From Antedon bifida (Eukaryota; Echinodermata; Crinoidea; Comatulida; Antedonidae): a stretch of 64,000 nucleotides of DNA. This document shows positions 59,038 to 64,000 of this stretch, one piece after another (within the stretch, counting starts at the first letter, position 1; the number at the start of each line of letters is the position of its first letter). The position numbers and the translations under genes were made by a program. The stretch lies in the NCBI GenBank assembly GCA_963402885.1, contig OY727093.1, forward strand, positions 23,311,409 to 23,375,408, read 5' to 3'. The notes under the pieces are model-generated. The model did not search any database. It was not told where the DNA came from and saw only the letters and a program-made list of their open reading frames with translations.

Positions 59038-61960
59038 ATGATCACCAATGATTACCACGAAGAGCTAAAACCACTTGTTATCGACATTGGTTCAGACATG
59101 TGCAAAGCGGGGTTTGCAGGCGATGATGCCCCAAAGGTCGTGTTCCCAACTTTAACTGGAAGACAAAGCAAACAGGTATCGCAAATAAGTCTCATAAGAT
59201 AAAGAACATTTGTTTATGTAATTTTCTGATTAGATTATACCATAATAGTGTCTTTTAACATGTTTACAACATTGAACAATTGCTTTGTCTGATCTGATTG
59301 TTTATGGGTTTTTTTCCATTTTGGTAAGTCACAAATGGCACGGATGGTACGAAATGAAGACATATTATATATTGGCAACGAAGCACAATCAAATCGAAGT
59401 AGGCTTACTCTGAAATGTCCAATAGAACATGGTATTGTAACCAATTGGGACGACATGGAAAAAATATGGCACCATTGTTTTCACAATGAACTTCGGGTTG
59501 AGCCTAATAAACACCCGATACTACTGACAGAAGTGCCACTTAACCCTACAGCGAACCGAGAGAAAATGACACAGGTAGGTAGTAGGCTAATAGTATTTTA
59601 ATTGAATAAGTCGTATCGACTAAATTTCTGAAATTAAACTATTATTTTTAATATTATTATTTTTTGCTTTTATACCCAAAACAAAAAAATATTAAAAAGC
59701 TTATTAGAACTATAGTACATTATATTGAACCATAATAAGAAACGTATTAATCACAACAATGGAAAAAAATAATAGGCCTACAATTTTATTGCAGTTGTTG
59801 AAAGAACAAAGTTGCAGAGTATACTTTTTATACTCTATAGTTCACTATGTCGGTCGGTCGGTCGGTCTGTCTATCGGTCCGTTATCACTATACATTGTAG
59901 CACGCGACTTAATGTTGTTTATTGTAATGATTATAAGAAATAACGTTCCTATTGAACCATATTTTATAGTAGGCGTAATATAACATACTATATTTTGCCA
60001 AAAACAATAAAAGGTTGAAAAATCACAATTTTTTTTAACAAAAAGTGAAAACAGTATTTATACATAAGCTTAGATTTTTTTTTATTTTTAGACAAATAAA
60101 TGCAGAAATTTTAACATTTTGTGTCATCTGTTGGTAGTTTCAGTATTTCTGAAAATCTCAACTTATGTCTGATTTCGCTTGAGTGTGTGTCTTATATATA
60201 ATTGTTTAGAATAAAATGTATTATGGAGATTCTTTTTATTAAATATAAAAAAAATGTACAATTAATATATGATACATGATGAGAGTAAAATGAATCTTCA
60301 AAAACTATCGACTCTTTTGTATATATTATTTCTGATCATGTATTTTAGTAGGTGGTAATATAAACTGTATACCGATACTGTAGAAGACAACACCTTTATC
60401 ACAAAGGCAGAAAAACGAAAAATTATAATTTTGTATTGACACTAAACAGGTTTATGAATAAAACATTGTAGTTCAAACGAACTGATTTTAATTACAACCA
60501 CTACAATAATAACAGATTATGTTCAATGGGAACTGAATTCTTGTTTTTACACTGCAATAAAAAAGGAAACTATGCACCACTGGTTAATCGAATTCCTATT
60601 CTAAATCACTGTGATTTAAAGAGAACATAAAAAACCCTCCTGGATAGACTTCCTATTTTGAAGCATTACACTGAGGTTCAATGGGAACTGACATTGTGTT
60701 AACAACCACTGCAATAAAAACGTACATAAGGCAATGCGTAGTTTAATAATTTATTCATTTTTACATCCTATATTTACAGTATTCATTATGGATCAATAAC
60801 AACCAATTTTGTTAAATTACGTCAAAAAGCATTTATCTGTTCATATTTGTAATTGGACAGTAAAGTAACGCTTCAAGCAGTAAACTATAGTACTACTACT
60901 TTTTACAAAAGAAGTTTCATTTCATTGGTTAGTACAATTAATATTCCTTAAACCGGGGCATAACCATATTGACCAAGGCAGATTTTGGAATACCTTCCCA
61001 GGACTGTGCTGTGTATAACCTTACCAACAGACACAGCACACTCAACGTACTTTCTGTCATTTTCCGAATTATTTCGGATTTCTAGATTATGTTTGAGACA
61101 TTCGACGTACCTGCAATGTACATAACCACACAAGCTGTTCTGTCTCTGTACGCTGTAGGAAGACGTACTGGCATAGTTTTTGATTCAGGAGAGGACGTTT
61201 CCTATATTGTTCCAATCTACGAAGGATATGCACTTCCATACGCTATAGAACGAGTTGATTTAGCTGGACGGCATATTACTGAACATTTAGCAAGGATTAT
61301 TTATGAACGTGAATATTCACGGAAGGTAAGTTAATATTCTTAGCTTTGGCAGACAAATATTTTGTCTCTCGTCTGGACAACATGTTATTCAACCAGTTTG
61401 TACACTAAATAAAATTACTATAAGTAGTGCTTTTCTTGTAGCTGGAAAAAGAAATTGTTCGAGACATAAAGGAAAAGCTCTGTTACGTCGCTCTTGATTT
61501 TAAAGAAGAAATGAATACAGCCGCAGTAACTAATTCCATTGAAAAAAGTTACGAAGTGCACAACAGAGACTACATAACAATCGGAAACGAACGATTTCGA
61601 TGTCCCGAAATCCTCTTCCAACCATCGCTTGTAAGAAGAAAACATTGTGGAATTCATCAAATGATAGTTGACAGTATAGTAAAATGTAACGTTGACATTC
61701 GTAAAGAACTTTATCAAAATTGTGTGATGTCGGGTGGTTCTACAATGTATCCAGGAATTGCGGATCGTCTGCAAAAAGAAATGACGACACTAGTACCGAC
61801 CGGTACCGAGGTAAAAGTAATAGCTCCCCATGATCGCAAGTATTCGGCATGGAAAGGGGGATCTATGCTAGGATCTTTGTCAACTTTCCAACAGATGTGG
61901 ATTAGTAAACTGGAATACGAGGAATTCGGCCCTCGGGTGGTGCAAAGGAAGTGCTTTTAA
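59038..61960 (+). CDS. Divergent actin-like protein (4 exons)
   Basis: Exons 59038-59175, 59329-59574, 61086-61325 and 61442-61960, all phase 0; 380 aa against 375 for actin. Collinear with actin end to end: phosphate loop 1 [54 protein letters not shown], phosphate loop 2 [34 protein letters not shown], and the C-terminus KCF. It differs strongly where actin is most constrained: the D-loop and its flank ([19 protein letters not shown] replaces the usual GVMVGMGQKDSYVG type) and several surface residues. Hence an actin paralogue or orphan actin-related protein, perhaps with tissue-restricted use (such as testis), rather than a cytoplasmic actin. A 'ttttttcag' at 59000 suggests a 5' UTR intron. 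AATAAA at 62073-62078. Confidence 0.92.
59819..59912 (+). repeat. Dispersed GTCGGTCGG repeat, copy 2, in actin intron 2
   Basis: See 55517-55593. Intron 2 (59575-61085) is otherwise AT-rich with no other feature. Confidence 0.65.
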
Positions 61961-62599
61961 GTTAAATTATATAATAGTTATATGGCCAACAATACCTTCA
62001 ATATACTGTTATGTCTATAACTGTTGTGTCTATGTAAGAGTAGTGTTCTAAACGTGTGTTTAGCTAATATGAAATAAAATAAATGAATGTAGGGTACATG
62101 GAAATTATAGTCTACTGTAACAGATTTAGGTTGCTGCAAACCAATTATATTAGTACAGTTCAACTTTTATTGTAATAAAACAAACTATTTTGTACATGTA
62201 AATGTTAAATTAGAAAAAAAATTCAGTATAATATAATTGTGTTCAGTGAAAAAAAAAAACTAACAAATAACTAACTAAATAAACAAACATTTAGGCTCTT
62301 GACAAAAAGTAATACATTATTGAAAAATAGCATTCAAGAACAAATTAGTTTTATATTACCCCATATTGATATACCATAAGTAAGATTGAGTAAAATAGAA
62401 GATAAAGTTGATAACGAATAAAAATAGTAAGGGACCGATTATATAATTATTTTCTTTTTTTTGGTCTTATGTGGGTTTATCCTGCTTTTACTTACTTTTC
62501 ATATAAATATAGTAATTTATACATAGTTTTCTGCCATTGTATTTTTGTTATCATATGTTTACATACATGATTTTGTTATTGTAATCATTTATCTATCCA

Positions 62600-63830
62600 T
62601 TATCATTATTTACCATAATTGTTATGATTTTTATACATATCTTTTATTCTATTTCCAAAACCTGTTTTTTTTCTTTAAGACCAGAAACTTTGTTAACCCA
62701 GATTTTCTTCTAAGGCAGTTTACCAAATATGGATTCCCACTTAACCTGTGCCGTTGGTGTAATATATTTAGCATCTATTATGAGTGTATTTAATTGTCTA
62801 GAAGTCATATTCAAGACCTTGTTATTTGTGATAAGTATATCATTTACATTAATGTCACATGTTGATTTTAAAATACATTACCATTCTTGTGGAATGGCTT
62901 TCAATATACAAGAATATTCGCTAATCCAAGTTTGTGTACATCTTAACCCTCTTTTTATCTCTATCACAGGCTTAAACTATTATTTATCACATCACTTATT
63001 TTTACAAACCCCTGATCCAGTTAGGCCCTACAGGTATATAAAGGCTTCTTTTTAATACATATAAGCGCATTACTCCATAATGGTTGATTAATAATATTAA
63101 TAATCATCATAGCTTATTGTTTTCTTATTTAATATTATTACAAGTATTAGCAACTGAGATTGAATTAATAACCGAGAGATAAAAAGGTGGTACGGATATA
63201 TTACACGGAACTTTTGATATATTTTAGGGTAATGACTTTGGGCCTATTTTTTCTATATAAAATGTTGGTAAATATTTCCATTTGGCGTCATCGTTTTCAT
63301 ACAGTCTCCTGTACCATTTAACTTGGACAGATTTTATCTGAGATCTGAAATCTACCATTTTTAGACCACCTTGACTCTACAGCTAACTATGTCGGTCGGT
63401 TGGTCGGTTGAGCACGCGACTGCAGTCATGTATATGGCCTTGTTAAAAAATTAATTTGTCCACCTCTTTTATTATTTTTTCTGGTAATAGTAAAATGCTG
63501 GAATTGTATATCATTTTTGAGAGTGCTAATGTTTTTACAATATTAATTCTTCCAAAAAAGTGAGGTGTCTTTTCTTCATGTTTATAGGGTATTTTCTAAT
63601 GCATCAACTTTTTATTTCCAATTCTTTTGATAACAATATTCCTTATCATGTCCAACATAGATACATAATATCCGAATTGGTGTGGATGTCCAAGAAATGT
63701 TACCATTTGTGTCCTTACAGTCTCTTAAACTGCCAAGCCAAAAAGCATTTGTTTTATTCTTATTCATTTTAATCCAGAAGGACCGCAGAGCTTTTGGCAG
63801 AACAGTTTCCAGATGCAGAAAAACCCTGCA
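62600..63830 (-). mobile_element. L1-like LINE fragment (C-terminal part of RT ORF)
   Basis: Read on the minus strand with stops and frame changes: NKNKTNAFWLGSL, LTFLGRINIVKTLALSKMIY, GGLKMVDFRSQIKSVQVKWY, RRLYENDDAKWKYLPTFYI, MTSRQLNTLIIDAKYI and VKWESIFGKLP, in the usual order of L1/Tx1-type elements. Decayed and interrupted at 63372-63443 by the GTCGGTCGG repeat. It may run on beyond 63830. Confidence 0.8.
63372..63443 (+). repeat. Dispersed GTCGGTCGG repeat, copy 3, nested in the LINE
   Basis: Splits the LINE between the segments ending in 'KEVDKLIF' and starting with 'GGLKMVDF', so it is mobile and younger than the LINE. Confidence 0.7.
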
Positions 63831-64000
63831 ATAATTTTATGGACAATAAGCCTATGCTGTACTGAGTAAAGGAAGCTTTACATTAAAGAGTGAACCATCT
63901 CAGGAGTGAACACTGAGGCTATCAAGTGTTTAGGGTTAGAGTGGAACTCACGAAACGACCAATTTATTGTAAAGTAGTAGGAAAACTGACTAAGACGGCT

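Noticed and set aside
1-64000. tRNA or rRNA genes
   Set aside because: None noticed on either strand; no rRNA-like blocks and no tRNA arms with A and B boxes stood out by eye.

Overview
Eukaryotic, AT-rich (roughly two thirds A+T) genomic DNA with multi-exon genes, consensus GT-AG introns, microsatellites and many degraded transposons. The gene content (UBE2Z, RNF31/HOIP, ALKBH2, a Bcl-2 homologue, an actin-like gene, class A GPCRs) is metazoan. The very frequent TAGGCCTA-type palindromes and the repeat landscape suggest a marine invertebrate deuterostome, most likely an echinoderm; that is an inference from style, not proof.

Layout. 1-2063: 5' half of a UBE2Z ubiquitin-conjugating enzyme gene (minus strand), running off the left edge. 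3427-38877: tandem array of about 4.6-kb units, each with one intronless class A GPCR gene on the minus strand. Copy 1 is frameshifted and truncated, copy 2 (7940-8875) is intact, copy 3 is split by a large insertion, and copy 4 has a deletion through TM6. Two blocks interrupt the array. One is a 12.8-kb, almost perfectly palindromic mobile element (12682-25468) flanked by a 6-bp target duplication GACGAG and ending in 5'-AGTAGT, both Polinton/Maverick-like. The other is a 7.3-kb TAGGCCTA-rich block (29616-36963) with a two-exon kinase gene.

Each arm of the palindrome carries an intron-containing ALKBH2-like DNA repair gene, a compact Bcl-2-like gene, a partial duplicate of that gene, a 30-codon remnant resembling the start of Polinton integrase, and short unassigned ORFs. 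No DNA polymerase, capsid, ATPase or protease is visible. It looks like a non-autonomous snap-back derivative of a Polinton/adintovirus-like element.

41113-54431 (minus): a complete RNF31/HOIP-type RBR ubiquitin ligase gene. Its RING1-IBR coding segment is present three times in tandem, with every relevant exon in phase 0, so the predicted protein (about 984 aa) would read PUB, NZF, (RING1-IBR)x3, RING2, LDD. Two hybrid exons join the end of one IBR directly to the start of the next RING1. With the palindrome, this is the most unusual feature of the window.

59038-61960: a four-exon, divergent actin-like gene (380 aa). 62600-63830: fragment of an L1-like LINE on the minus strand. Stretches between genes hold MITEs with visible terminal inverted repeats, LINE fragments, dispersed short repeats and microsatellites, and otherwise nothing I can assign. 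UBE2Z and RNF31 both act in ubiquitin conjugation, but nothing suggests the genes here are functionally clustered; the shared theme is recent duplication and insertion.
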